In this document: positions 1 through 12,330 of the stretch, one piece after another
Layout: each line of letters opens with the position of its first letter
Numbering within the stretch: position 1 is the stretch's first letter
Assembly (NCBI GenBank): GCA_016806645.1
Contig: JACSYO010001856.1
Location: 1,809,001 to 1,873,000, forward strand
Source of the DNA: Ophiodon elongatus
Taxonomy: Eukaryota > Chordata > Actinopteri > Perciformes > Hexagrammidae
DNA: 64,000 nt
Direction: 5' to 3'
Made by a program: the position numbers and the translations under genes
Notes under the pieces: model-generated
Databases searched by the model: none
What the model saw: the letters and a program-made list of their open reading frames with translations, nothing else
What the model was told of the DNA's origin: nothing

Positions 1-1055
1 AGTCTCAAGACCATGACTGATCTCAAGTACTAATTGTTTTGTTAAACTACTATTTTAAGGTCAAAAATGAACTTTGGTGCTTCACTAGATACACTTGGTG
101 CTGCCAAAACATTACTTTAACCAGCATTACCATACTTAAAAAATAAAATTGAATCTGCAGGTTCTGTATGTTTCTTAAGCTTTACAATGTTGTGATATTG
201 TCACAAATAATGTTAACTTGAAAATGTGATTCACAAATGTAGGCAATATTACTTTACACTAACTCTATTTGCTTTTTTTATTTATTTTTTTTACAAAATG
301 GTTAAAGTGACCAGCCAACTCATATTGTGACACATCAGGTTTCTAGAAAAAATAACTATTTGTGACATTGTCCTTCTTGGTTGTCTATTCCCTGTTAAAA
401 TCAATACTGGTTCTGTATTCAGACGGCATGAACCAGCGCAATCAAAAAGCCCAACTGTCCACCACAGAGGCTCCGGGGCCAGGACGGGCAGCCGGTGCTT
501 CATCCCCGGTGATAACCCCCTGAAGTCCCATATCAACAGAGGTCACCTTCCTGCTGGGTTTCTCTTAGTTACCTTCACACTCACTCCACTGAAAACCACA
601 AGTCTTTTTGTCCTTCACTTTATCTCTCTGACTTTCTTTCACCTAGGGCTGTGCAGTATACCGGATCAACCAGTATACCGGTTTCAAATTTCCATACGGT
701 ATGAACTTTTCATATACCGTCATACCGGTGCATAGCCGTAACAACTGTTGTCGCTCTTCAGCAGGCAGCAAAATATATTGTTCACCGCTGAGGGCGCAGC
801 GGTCGGAGCTACTTGTCTTACGGGTATTGAGATGGAGTCATGGTTATAACTTTATAACAACAATTAATAACCCACAACTAACGCTCTTTAACAGGAAAAC
901 ACCACGACACAACAGTTTGAGACACATAAATAATTTGTAACACTAATAATTGTACATTTATAAAATTACACCGCCGAACTGCATGCTGGGTACAGCTCGC
1001 CCACTATCACAACAAGAAGAAACTCCGTCGCTACATTAAAAAATGGAACAGAGCG

Positions 1056-1245
1056 ATGCAGGAGGAACAACGAGAGACCAGAGATGCACCAATACAGCTT
1101 GAGCCCAAGAGGAGCTGTGTCTGCTGGTTGGAGCTTTTTTGGTTTTGACAAATCCAACGTAGATCAGAAAACGATTTATTGCAAAGTTTGTCGAGCCGCT
1201 GTTATTGCCTCTGGTGGCAACACTAGCAATTATATAAAACATTGT
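1056..1245 (+). pseudogene. Frameshifted BED zinc-finger remnant of a hAT transposase
   Basis: A plus-strand frame from ATG 1056 reads MQEEQRETRDAPIQLEPKRS and then shifts at a T-run near 1134-1140. The next frame reads FFGFDKSNVDQKTIYCKVCR and continues AAVIASGGNTSNYIKH. The C-x2-C pair, the GGNTSN stretch and the following histidine are the signature of BED fingers in ZBED/hAT transposases. Coding sense then runs into a (TA)n tract. It is a decayed N-terminal fragment with no catalytic domain. Confidence 0.75.
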
Positions 1246-1310
1246 TTATATATATATATATAAAAATTATAAAAAAAAAAACAGGAAGAGACCGAACGGA
1301 AGAGTCACGT

Positions 1311-1383
1311 GAGCGGTGAACAGCGAGCGGTGAACAGCGAGCGGTGTGAACAACGAGCGGTGAACAGTGAGCGGTGAACAGCT
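1311..1383 (+). repeat. 14-bp minisatellite inside the hAT element
   Basis: About five head-to-tail copies of GAGCGGTGAACAGC are present, one of them expanded to 16 bases. The array lies wholly inside the hAT element, so it may be a family feature (subterminal repeats) or a local expansion. Confidence 0.85.
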
Positions 1384-4300
1384 GTTCAGTTGGCCGGCGG
1401 TCCTTTTCGGCGTCAATGAATGAATGTGTTTACTCAAAAAAAAAATACCGTGATATACCGTGAAACCGCCAGAATCTTACAAAATACCGTGATATGAATT
1501 TTTGGCCATACCGCGCCCAGCCCTACTTTCACCCCATATTTTGTTTGTCTATTTTTCTATCTCTCACCATCTCCCTCTGTGCTTTAAGTTCAGACCATCC
1601 ACCATGTCATTCCAGTCATGACTCATCCCTGATATACAGAGTCTGCCAGTTGGGAGATGGATAGAGAAAGAAAGAGTCAGAGACAGATGTAGATAAAAAA
1701 GGAAAAAAAAGAAAGGGTATGTCTTCATCAAAATGCGCAATAAGTTTTATGCAAATCTCCCAAAGGTCGACAAAACAACACATGATTCAGTGAATTTTTA
1801 TCAACAAGTGCTTTGTGAATAACCAATCAGGAGGGCATGACGAGATTGCATCATTCAAAGAGGTGTAATAACACTTCAGTGTCTCTGGTAGAACATGACA
1901 TTGCATTGTTTTTAGTTTTTTTATACCTAAGGTGATATTCATGTTCTAACAACATCATTGCTCTTTCAATAAAAATCTGTTTCTATCAGCCTTTATCTCA
2001 TTTTCTCTTTATTAGAACGCCGCCAGCCGTGAGGGCAACTTCCAGATTCATATTGTACACGAAGGCAGAACACGTACTTAGACGGAAAGCGAAGCTCAAC
2101 ATTAAATAACTCCACTTGCTTGCTGTTCATAAAAATATAACTATCCCTCCACAGCCGAATGAATACACACAATAAATGAGAATAAAAGTATGACTTATGA
2201 CTCTTAAGACTTGTCAGAAGGAAATCAAACAAGCGGCAAAAAAGGTTTGTGGGCCGCAATATATATCAAACTACACAAGGTTAAAGAGATGCGTCTTCTT
2301 TTTCCAAATCAGCCAATTATTTTTGAAGCCTTGATTCCTTGTAAAAGCTGCATACAGACAGCAAGAGAAAGACAGCAAAAGAGGCAAAGGAACTAACAGA
2401 GGAGCAGAAAATACACCAGTCCAGCCAGCCCTCCAGTAGCTCTCAGCATCTACTGTTCCACATCAACACAGCCATCAGTATTTCCAGAAGACTGAGCTGG
2501 GGGTTAACCACCGCTCTGTGCTCGGGACAAAGGTTAGGATAGGCTTGCTGTGAGGTCCAGTGGCCACTCCGAGGGGCCGGACTCTGGCTCCCTTAATCAC
2601 CATGACCAGAAAGTCAATACTGTGCACAAGTCAATTACCCAGGGAGGAGAACTCATGGCGCCACGTGATCTTTATTATACCATGTTTGCCTTACCCAGAC
2701 CACCAATCTTTCTGACAGCCAAATCATCGGCAACGTATTGGATTCAGTGGAGAAGGAGATCTTTACATTAATAATGCACTCTGTCTCATCTCCCTCAGCG
2801 CCACCGAGAGTGAGACCACACCGATGCACACAGCAGGCGAGAAAATGCAAAGCTTGAATGGAAATGAACCTCTCTCTCACTGAACTACCTCATTCTCTGC
2901 TTCTTTGCTCCCTCTGTCCTCTTATTTGTTTCTCCGCTCTTTCTCCCCCTCCCCCCTATCTCCACCTCCGTCTTCTTTTTCATTCTGGTCGACTGGTGAT
3001 AGCATTCTCGGGCCGTTTCTTCCCCTGTCACAAATTCTCAATCTCCCTGCTCACTCTCTGTGCCGGCGATGCATTCAAAAACAAAAATAGTGAATTAATG
3101 ACAGCCTTGACTATGCTCTCTGACTTTCATATCAAAAGATGTATGCCAATCTAAAATGGTAGGAAAACTATTCTGGGAAAAACCTACATATTACACTATA
3201 AAAAAAAGGTTACATGCCTATTTCTGGTCTACTGTTGATAGTTTCCTGGTGCCGTCTTCCTCTCTGTCCTCATTCCCGTCTCCACTGACCCATCCTGCTA
3301 TTGTGCTGACAGAGCTGGAGTCTTTTCTCCTTCATTTCCATCCTCTCTCCAAATGATCTGCCTTTCTCCTCCATTTCCTTCTTTTCCCTTTGCCTCCATC
3401 CCATTTTGCTCCTGCCAGTGGTCTCCTGGCGGTGATGGAGAGCCTAGTATCCCTTTGTGAGCTGCTGTCCCTAATGAGGCTCCTCAGCCACACACCGGAT
3501 CAAATTAACAGGCTGCATCAACCCATTACAACCCAAACCCACCAGCCGGGCCCCAGGCAGGCCCAGCGCCTCACCTCATCGCACCAGCGATCACACTTTG
3601 TGATTGATAAGATGTGGTGCAAACAAAGACAGAAGGGCGAAAGACAGAGGGAGAGATAGAGAGATAGAGCGATAGAGACAGAGGTAGCCAAATTTAAGAT
3701 ACGCACATCTGTATTTTTCCTGCCAGGGAAAATATCAGCCTGTCCAATGAGTAATTATCCTCTTGATGGAATAAGTAATGAGGGGAAAAGGTCACAGATT
3801 GCCTGAGAGAAGAATATCCGTTTTATGTTCGTTGAAGCAACGGTGATCGCTGCCAAAGATTCTCAGGGCCTCTCTTACGTGCTAAAGTGTTGGACTAATA
3901 ATACACAAAGATTATTTGCAAACTTTTTTATTATTCTCTTACACTGCCTCCTGCAAAGTTATTCATGCGAATGATTTAACGCACTAGTATTCTGGCAGCG
4001 GCAACATCCATAAGCGTCGTGATTGGTTCACCGTCAGGCTTAAAGTACGCCACTTGGAAGGCAACGCACAGGAGAGTGTGTTATGCTGTAACCATCCATC
4101 TGGCTAATTGGATCTCAAATCTTGGAAAGCACACTCGACATGCTCTGATAAGGTTATAATCTCCCATGTGCCTTTATGGTGCGAGTTCACTATTTTAATT
4201 AATTAGTCCCCTCAAGTTTAAGCATTGGCATTCCTTTATAACTGTGAAGGAGGGAAATCAGACAGCGTGTGCTTGTGAGCAAGCAGATACACGAGAGTGA

Positions 4301-5339
4301 AAATTACAGTTGGGTGTGAAGGCATTAATTGATATAGTACATGTGTGTGCATTGTAGCTCGGAGATGTATACAGACATGAAAAAGGAAAGGGTAAATGTT
4401 TAAATCAAGCTACAATAATGGTTGGATTACCCTGCCAGGAGAGATAACGCTGTGTTTCTGGAAGACAAACCCAGAGAAGGTCAATCCTGAATAAATGTCG
4501 CCAATAAATTGGTTCCCAGAGAGAAAAAAAGACCCCAGGGTTATTTTACAAGACAACAAGGCTCCTATAAAAGAGCTTAGGCCATAGTCTATCACAGCGA
4601 AAACAGGAATGTCCCAGACTATTGCCTCCTGGCTAGACTGATAGAGGGGACCAGAAACCCAGAGGAGAAAGACAGATGCAGGCAGCGAGGGAAAAGAAGA
4701 TTCAATATATATAAAATAAATTAAGACAAGAGGAAGTGGGCAGATAAGAGTAAAAAATAAAAAAGGCAAATACAGATATGATAAAGACAAAAAAAAGGAA
4801 TAGGAGAAATGGAAACAAACATACAGAGATAGATAGGGAGTGAGAAATAGAACATGTTAAGAGGGTACATACAAGAGATGGAGAGATAAACATACAGGCA
4901 AGTTCTGTGGCGAGATGCAATGCTGGTTGAAGATCACGGCTTCATCATGCTGGCTCTTTAAAACCTCCTCATCCTACGCTGTTGTCAACAGGCTTCCAGC
5001 TCTGATATTACTCACACTGCAGCAGTAGTTACAGGCGGCTCTCCTCGGATCCATGTTTCCATTCTCGAACAAGCTGAAGTTTCAGCTACAAATCAACTGT
5101 GAATCCTGGCAAACAGATATTGAGACATCTTTTGCCAGCTAACTTCTCCATTTCATTTTGTGACCCCTTAACATCTTGAACGAAATAAGTCTGCTCTATT
5201 GAGGATCCCATTTGTTGAAATTTACTGCATCATTTCACAATTCTTAAATTTTGAGAAACCATCCTCAAACACACACGCCAACAGAAGCTATATACTTCAT
5301 GCAAACACATTAATCGACCCGTCATTCTCCAATTCTGTC

Positions 5340-5600
5340 CCTCTTTCTCTTTCACAGTCGGTGCGTTTACATAGAGTAATCGTTTTACAGTTGGCTTCCC
5401 TCTGATTTCTTGGTCATGTATAACCAGGTTTCTAATTTGCTTTTTACATGTAAAAGTAGCAGAGCGGCAAAGGAGAGATTGTGACATGGCAACGCATCCT
5501 CGTATTCAAAATAATTCGATCCAAAGTCGGAATGAAACTGAAAACAGCCTCGACAAGTCAATATCTTTGTTTCAACCAATGACCAAAACAGAAACATCAT
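5340..5600 (+). repeat. Possible MITE-like dispersed repeat fragment
   Basis: The stretch starts near GTGCGTTTACAT, a terminal motif I associate with teleost non-autonomous DNA elements, and continues into sequence that reads like a dispersed repeat. The opposite terminus was not found; the long CA array follows shortly after. Assignment is from memory of similar sequences and is weak. Confidence 0.3.
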
Positions 5601-5711
5601 CTTCTATCAATCACAGCTGTGTAGCCTGGTTTCACTGAGCATCCTGATTTCCTGTGTGTACATGCATATGTACTTCCTCCCCTCTCTGTCTTCCCTTTAA
5701 CCTCTCTTTCT

Positions 5712-5834
<123 letters not shown>

Positions 5835-7784
5835 TGTCACTCCTGGGTTATGATTAACCAGGTGAATCGAGAGATGCTGATCCCGATGCACCCGAAACGT
5901 AAGGTTACAGAAGAGGTCTACTCCAACACATGCTCTGAGACTGGACCCCCCCACCCCCCCTCTTAGAAAGTCTGTACAGCAGATATACTAACAAGGGTGC
6001 AATGGACACAATTTGTTTTGCTTTATTTTTTAGAAAAGTACAGTTTAATGGTGAAGCATGTTTGTGACTTACTCTCACGCACTACTAGAAATGCCAGCAC
6101 ACTCATATGTTCTCAACTGGTTTCAGGGGATTGTGCATTTGTGTCCCTGTGAGTTTTTTTTTTTTTTCTGCCCATCTGTTCCCGTCGTGTCCTTCAACAG
6201 CTGCAGAGTGCTAGCCGCCCACTCGCACACACTCGCACCTAAAAGCTCTCTGTCGCAGCAGAGTGTCAACAGGCCAGATTTCCTCTCCAGCTTGACTGTA
6301 GCCACCGCAAAAAAACACAGGCCTGCAATCAGATTGGTGCCAGCCATGTCTCTGTCTATTACTAATTCACCAAGTCTGTCATTCTATCTCCTTCGCTCAG
6401 CCTCTCTCTCTCTCGCTCTCTCTCTCTTTCACCAGCCAGTAAAAACGGACCAATCACTCCCATCAAGTAACTGCCTGCAACAAAAGATACAAGCTACAGC
6501 TTTAAGTTCCATCGCCACTTTACGCCAAATGGATACTTGACATATCAGATGACCCCCAAAGTGTGTCTGTGTGCACAACAGCTGTATATGGCTCAATCTG
6601 GGAATGCGTGTGCGTATTACCAGACCTCATGCGTGCGCTGCTGCAGGCTCGGAGTAGCCCGCAGTGGGTATGAATTCTGCCCAGTCGTCCTCTGCAGTGG
6701 CCCGGACATGGATTAATGGTGTCATTAATCTTACCTTAAAAATGAATGACTTCAGCACCTTCAACCTGCGCCAGAGTGGCTGCCCAGTCCCTCCCCCCCG
6801 CGCTCCAACCCCTCCCTACCTATTCAGCTATAACGGATGGATGGTGGGTCTGCCATCCTATCCATCCTTGGCTTGGCACAGCCTGGCACAGCGGGATATC
6901 GGAGGCCAGAAGGAATGCTCCTGCCAATACACAGCACTTCCTCATCCAGTTCTGCTTCTTGTTATGCGTCTCTGTGTCTTTGTGCACTCAGCTACTTTAT
7001 TGGAAAAATGCAAAACCCAAAGTATCCAGATCATAGAGGCACCAGGGCAGAGACTGTCTTGCAAAGCTTAAAAAGTTCTGGGTTCTTTTAAGATGTTTAA
7101 CATTTTACAAAAAAAACTAACAGCACATGAAATGATGTACTCCAATCAGAACGGCATGGGACAATATCTAGTGGAAATGTCAGATATATTGACACCAAAG
7201 TCATATGTGAGTAGTCTTAGCTACAGTGCTAGGAAGCATTCATCACTAAGTGAGGGGGAGGGAGGCTATCAGGCTGGAGCCAGAGATTTCTCATTTCATC
7301 AATAAGTCGTCAGTCTTTCTGCTCTTTCCCTCTCCTCCCACCTCCTATACCCTCCGCTCTTCAGCTTTTCCAAATGACCCTTCACGTCGCTATCCAGTAG
7401 GCCAGACACACACAAACACACACAGCCATAACCCTTTACACTGCATATCTGTGTCCAAGTCCTGAAAACACGAGAAACTATTTTTAAACCATCCGGTTAA
7501 GCCAGGAAACGGTTTGCAGCCCGAAGCAGTGACACCGCTCAGTACAACCTCATTCTTCTTGTTCTGGCCAATGAGCATCACATAAAAATCACACCTCTTT
7601 TCTCTGAAGTGGATGTTGGTGCTACGTACGGTAATAGAGCAATTACACAAAGTCGACTCATGGTTCTTTGACAGGTCTTGACTGGTTTTCAGTTGCTCCC
7701 ACAATATCAGTTAATGAGGTGAGATGTGCTGCTGAGTCACTAGTTTAAAGCAAGGAAAACAGGAAAACTGTGCTCATTGATGTT

Positions 7785-8130
7785 AGGTGTTATGCCGCAT
7801 TTCCTCTGTATGGTATGGCACGGCACGGCTCTACTCAACTCGACTCGCTCTTTTTTTGGGGGTTTCCATGAGCAGGAGTTGTGAATAGTACCTGGTGCTT
7901 TTTTGGTACCACCTCAGTCGAAGTTCCAGGCGAGCTGAGTTGATACAAGAAAGGCGAATTTAAAACACTACACTTCATTGGTCAGAGAGAATTGTCACTA
8001 GAATCGTCACTTGCGCGACATGGGGCATCCTGCACAAACCCGCGATTTATAAATAGCCAATCTACTGTCAATAGCGACCGCAATTCATTATTTACTCGAC
8101 CCGGATTTTTTTTTTTAAATGGCAGCTCGC
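7785..8130 (+). repeat. Fragment of a dispersed teleost DNA-transposon-like repeat
   Basis: This stretch contains GGCACGGCTCTACTCAACTC followed by GGTTTCCATGAGCAGG, GGTACCACCTCAGTCGAAG and a TTGGTCAGAGAGAATTGTCA stretch. I recognise this order from a widespread teleost repeat whose ends read like GCGTTTCCATTAC...GGTACC. The matching far terminus was not found, so the copy looks truncated. I do not assign a superfamily. Confidence 0.55.
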
Positions 8131-9880
8131 AAAACTATGCCGCACAGTACATTACGCTGAACAAAGTATATTAAAGACGATTCCTCTGTTTGGCCTGCCT
8201 GCCACAATGAACAATTACAGACATCATAAATCATCACACCTAGAGTCTTGATATAAATCATAATTTGCTGACATTACAGAGTTTTCTTACAAACAAGCTA
8301 AACTAAACTGCAGCCCTACTCTAAAAGTTGTGGATCACTCCAGAGGGATCTCGTTACTTTTCTGTTCTGCGCTTCACACTGTACATTTTGTTGGCAAGAT
8401 TATTTTTAAACATTAAAATAATACGACTCCAACAATAGCACCAAGCCAAGACCCCCTGACACCAGCTCTGGCACTGTGGAGCATTGGTTTTGCAGTACTC
8501 AGGACCAGCCTGTCAGATCAGTGGGTAATAACTGTCAGTCATTTCTCATGGGATCATGTAGATGTGACAAGTGGGTAGCATGCCTCTGACAAAATGTGGC
8601 AACCACCAAATGGGGCATCGACATGACTAGTCAGAGAGCGGAGTGATACAGTGGACTGTTTTCTGTTAAACACAAACACCCTGTAATGAATGGAACATCT
8701 TAAAAATAACATTATTGTAGCTATGCAACTAGTTGTAAACTTGGGGCCATGTTTTTTTTTTTTTTTACAAAAAATAAGTACATATCAGACAACAAATCTC
8801 ACGAACCTCATCATTGATAACCTGCTGTGTCGTTGTTGATGTCTTAATGGCCATAACTTAAAACGGATTTCTTCTGGGGCCCTGTCATGGTTCACAACTC
8901 AACTGAGTAAACAGAAGTTATCATCACTCACAAAGCATATCATCGACAAATCTTGAATACAGCCCTAACACATTAGGTAAATATACTGTACATCCTACTG
9001 TGAGGCTCCTACTTGCATAGCAGCCTTGCTAATGTTGCAGGTCAACCTCTACCACTATTTGTCTTACAGCTAAGAACGCTGTGCATTCAAAGCCTTCGTG
9101 TGTCAGTGCCCTTGATGACCCTAAAACACACTTCCTGCTGAACACAGCGGCTCCTAAATGGAAACTTTGCCCACGTCTCGAGCAAAAGCATTATAAATAC
9201 TTAACTGTTCTATTATTTCATAAAAAAAAAAAAAAATGTTTTTCCTAAACTATCAGAATTGTACGTGTCGCTGCATTTCCTATATTACATTTACATTCTG
9301 AAAGAAACTACATAAATGCCATGTCTCTAACCTTGTCTGTAGATAGTTAAAGACAAGATATAACGGTGGTGTTATTTTTACCAAAGCATCATTTGAGCTG
9401 GAAAAAGAGCAGTGGCGAACTGGTCTAAAGACTCAAATAGAAAAGGAGGTGTTAATTATTCACTTCCCTGTCCAGTTTTCAGCTACTGGCCATGCAGTCC
9501 ATGCTTATTTAAAGCTGCCTATAATAAGCGAGAGTAATGCAGAAATGTGTTGCTGAGGTAATTAAGCAACCCTTCAAATGCACCAAGGCAGATGTGATGG
9601 AAAAGAAAAGAAAACCAGACATGAGAGGATAACTGCACAGTTGTTTGCTATACTACCAAGACAGTAAACCAACTTTACCATACTAATGGTACAGATCTCA
9701 AGAATGGCAAATAGGAAAGGAGAAAAAAAAGAAAAAAAGCACTTTTGAGAAGTGCCTCTGATGGTGCATGCTCCGGATATGCCTTGAGTCACAGCTCTGG
9801 GCAATAAAAGTAGGGTTACAGGCCAAGAAATGTAGCACCACATGTACCTGCCGTCGCCTGGGGTGAGTTGTCACTCTTGT

Positions 9881-9899
9881 GAGTGAGTGAGTGAGTGAG
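9881..9899 (+). repeat. (GAGT)n microsatellite
   Basis: A short tetranucleotide run, about five units. Confidence 0.9.
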
Positions 9900-11048
9900 G
9901 AGGAGATGGAAACCATTCAGCACACCATGCCTCCATTCTTTACTCTCGAATTGTCCCCATAAACTAGCCCACAGCTGAATTTGTTTCCCCTCTGCCTCTG
10001 GGTCTCTCTCTTTACTTTTCTGTTTTAGTCTTGGCCAGTCTCTCAGATGGTTCTCTTTTTCACCGTCTTTTGGTCTTATGTTACTACTTTCCCTTTCTCT
10101 TTCCCTTCGTCATCCCTCTTTCGGTGTCCCCACCTCTGAACATGTTCTCTCCCCCACTCGGGCTCTGCCAAACTGGTAATGTTACTGGCATTTATACTTT
10201 GGAGCCAACAGGAGGCTTACCACCACACTATCCTGAGTAATTGAAATAATCAACTCCATTGCTAATGACTCATCACTTGGCACTGAATGCTAGTCTCCGC
10301 TTCATTGGAAGTGCGGTGAGGAGGTGCCAGTGCCCCGAGACATTTCCCAGCACATTTCTCAGACAGAGAAGGAGAGAAATAGCGTACACCCATCTACCAT
10401 GAGTCAACTATTATGGAAAACATCAAGGTTTCCCCCCCCCCAACGCATTCTGGCCCTGTTGCGCAACTCCACTGCCGCTAAATGACTGAGCAAGAACTGA
10501 AATATGGGATGAGGACAAATTGAGGTTACAACTTTGACACCGTGTGTCATAAATTCACCACTGCCGTAAAGTATTTCACACCGGAGGGTTCATTTCTGTC
10601 CGATACCCCACACGCACATTCACACACCTCAACACACACTTTAGGTGCAGTGGCGTGGCTACGGCTTGAGGACTGGAAAGTGGACCGGACTGCAGTGTGT
10701 TTGTTTGGGAGAGCTCAGTCATGCAAGCCGTTTGCACAACGTGCCCCCAGTGCACTGTGGGAAAACTCTCACACGGTCGTCTGCCTGCCTGGCCGATTGG
10801 GGAGTATGACGACGAGAGCTTGTTCATTGAGAAATGCCTTGACGCAGACTTCCTGCAGTACTAGCCCAGCCCATTATACTCGTCAGTGTAACAAGTCTGA
10901 ACAGCTACAACAATGTGTGTGGGAGTCAAGTTGAGCAGATAAAGTAACGTCACAAAAGTTGATTCAAGCTTTTCTTCCGGTGGCTGCTGAGAAGGTGCTG
11001 CTGCTTGTGTCGAGGTATGCAGGGAATGGCCATGCTGACAGCTGAGGG

Positions 11049-11050
<2 letters not shown>

Positions 11051-11081
<31 letters not shown>
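11051..11081 (+). repeat. (GT)n microsatellite
   Basis: About 15 GT units directly after a G-run; a 21-base A-run follows at 11131-11151. Confidence 0.97.
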
Positions 11082-11084
<3 letters not shown>

Positions 11085-11130
11085 ATATCTGTGCGTATTT
11101 CTATGTGTGAAAGAGACAAAAGGTAAAAAG

Positions 11131-11151
11131 AAAAAAAAAAAAAAAAAAAAA
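11131..11151 (+). repeat. Poly(A) run
   Basis: A 21-base A homopolymer. No upstream retroposon body or target duplication was recognised, so it is listed as a simple repeat only. Confidence 0.9.
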
Positions 11152-11640
11152 GAGTATGTGCAAGTGTGAAATCTGCTGCGACCTTGCACACATTCAAAAG
11201 ACGTGGATCCAAATACAAGATATACACTTTCAATACATTAATTCAACAAGCCAAAAGACCAGCTCACAATGAGGGGGGTGGGGGATGTCCTCTCTCAGGC
11301 TGACACAGACTTACATGGATACCAATGATAGTACCTGCAGTCGCTGACGCGTGTAGACATGACAGACATTCGAGGCACTCTGGAAACACATGCAGGAAAC
11401 GTTGGAAAGATGGAGTGGCTGTGCACATGTCTTCTCACAACTGCAGGTGGAGCCTCGACCGGCAGCCAGTGTGGAGCAGCTTACGCGGGGGTGGGGCTGG
11501 CTTTTCAGGTTAAGGAAGTTGTGACATGCCCCTCCAGCAGGGCCATAAATCAGTCGACTCAACCTCACTAAGGATGGCTCTTGGGAGAGAGCAATGGAGC
11601 GTACACACACATACAGGCATGAGTGCCAGTCACTTCAGCA

Positions 11641-11643
11641 CGC

Positions 11644-11713
<70 letters not shown>
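11641..11713 (+). repeat. (CA)n microsatellite
   Basis: A CA array of about 73 bp, with its first units interrupted by CG dinucleotides. Confidence 0.97.
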
Positions 11714-11714
<1 letters not shown>

Positions 11715-11974
11715 AGGAGCGCATACTCTGTTATGTAAACGGCTGTGGCACTTTCTGCCTCAGGCCTTACATGCCACACCTCCCACTATGTGGTCGAGTG
11801 TATGTGTTTGTGCGTATAAGGTGTGAATGTTGTGTAATCAAGGAATTATAATTGTATCTTCAAAATAGCACATCTGGTTTTGTCATTAAATAGTAAATCA
11901 AGTCACTTAATTGGTCACTTTGTTCTCACCCACTGTGGGTGAGGCCATAGGCTTGTTTTCAGTGTTTCGTATTA

Positions 11975-12330
11975 ATGAAGTAGACCGCGGAGGACCGCCA
12001 AAGTCTCTTTTGCTCCGCCAGTTTCATGAACCAAAAATATTTTCCACTTCTCAAAAAGGTGGGCTGGCTGGCCCCGTGCGGTACATTTCCTCCTCAATGG
12101 CGCGCAGCGACCCGCCCTAGTTTGGCTCGGAAAGTGGCTCGCAGCTCCGGCCATGTCAGCTTTACAGCACCCACCGCCCAGGCTACGCTGCTTCTTCCCG
12201 GGGCCGGGACCTTAGTGCTCGTTGCACCCTCTCTTCCAGAGGCGAGTGATGGGTCCCGGATTTTCCGGGTGGACTGTCCGCAGTACGCTGTCTGTGGTGA
12301 TGTTGTCAACCCACCCAACTCGTCTTTAAA
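11975..12330 (+). other. Isolated CpG-rich patch, origin unknown
   Basis: This patch is clearly richer in G+C and CpG than its neighbours (for example GGCGCGCAGCGACCCGCCC near 12100). Reading frames are open on both strands: plus 12026-12364, and minus 12094-12318 and 11972-12154. None of their products resembles a known family. It may be an old mobile-element insert, a distal CpG-rich regulatory element or an unrecognised exon. No terminal repeats were found. Confidence 0.45.

Larger units (their letters stand above)
644..1525 (+). mobile_element. Non-autonomous hAT-superfamily DNA transposon
   Basis: The element has imperfect terminal inverted repeats: the left end starts TAGGGCTGTGCAGTATACC and the right end, read in reverse complement, starts TAGGGCTGGGCGCGGTATGG. 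It is flanked by an exact 8-bp target duplication, CTTTCACC, at 636-643 and 1526-1533. Eight-base duplications and ends of this type are typical of hAT elements. Inside lies a frameshifted remnant of an N-terminal BED zinc finger and a short minisatellite. At 882 bp with a broken coding remnant it cannot move by itself. The intact target duplication shows that the copy is complete. Confidence 0.9.

Noticed and set aside
6058..6540. 160-codon plus-strand frame
   Set aside because: Serine-, leucine- and phenylalanine-rich translation of pyrimidine-rich DNA, with no splice context or family resemblance.
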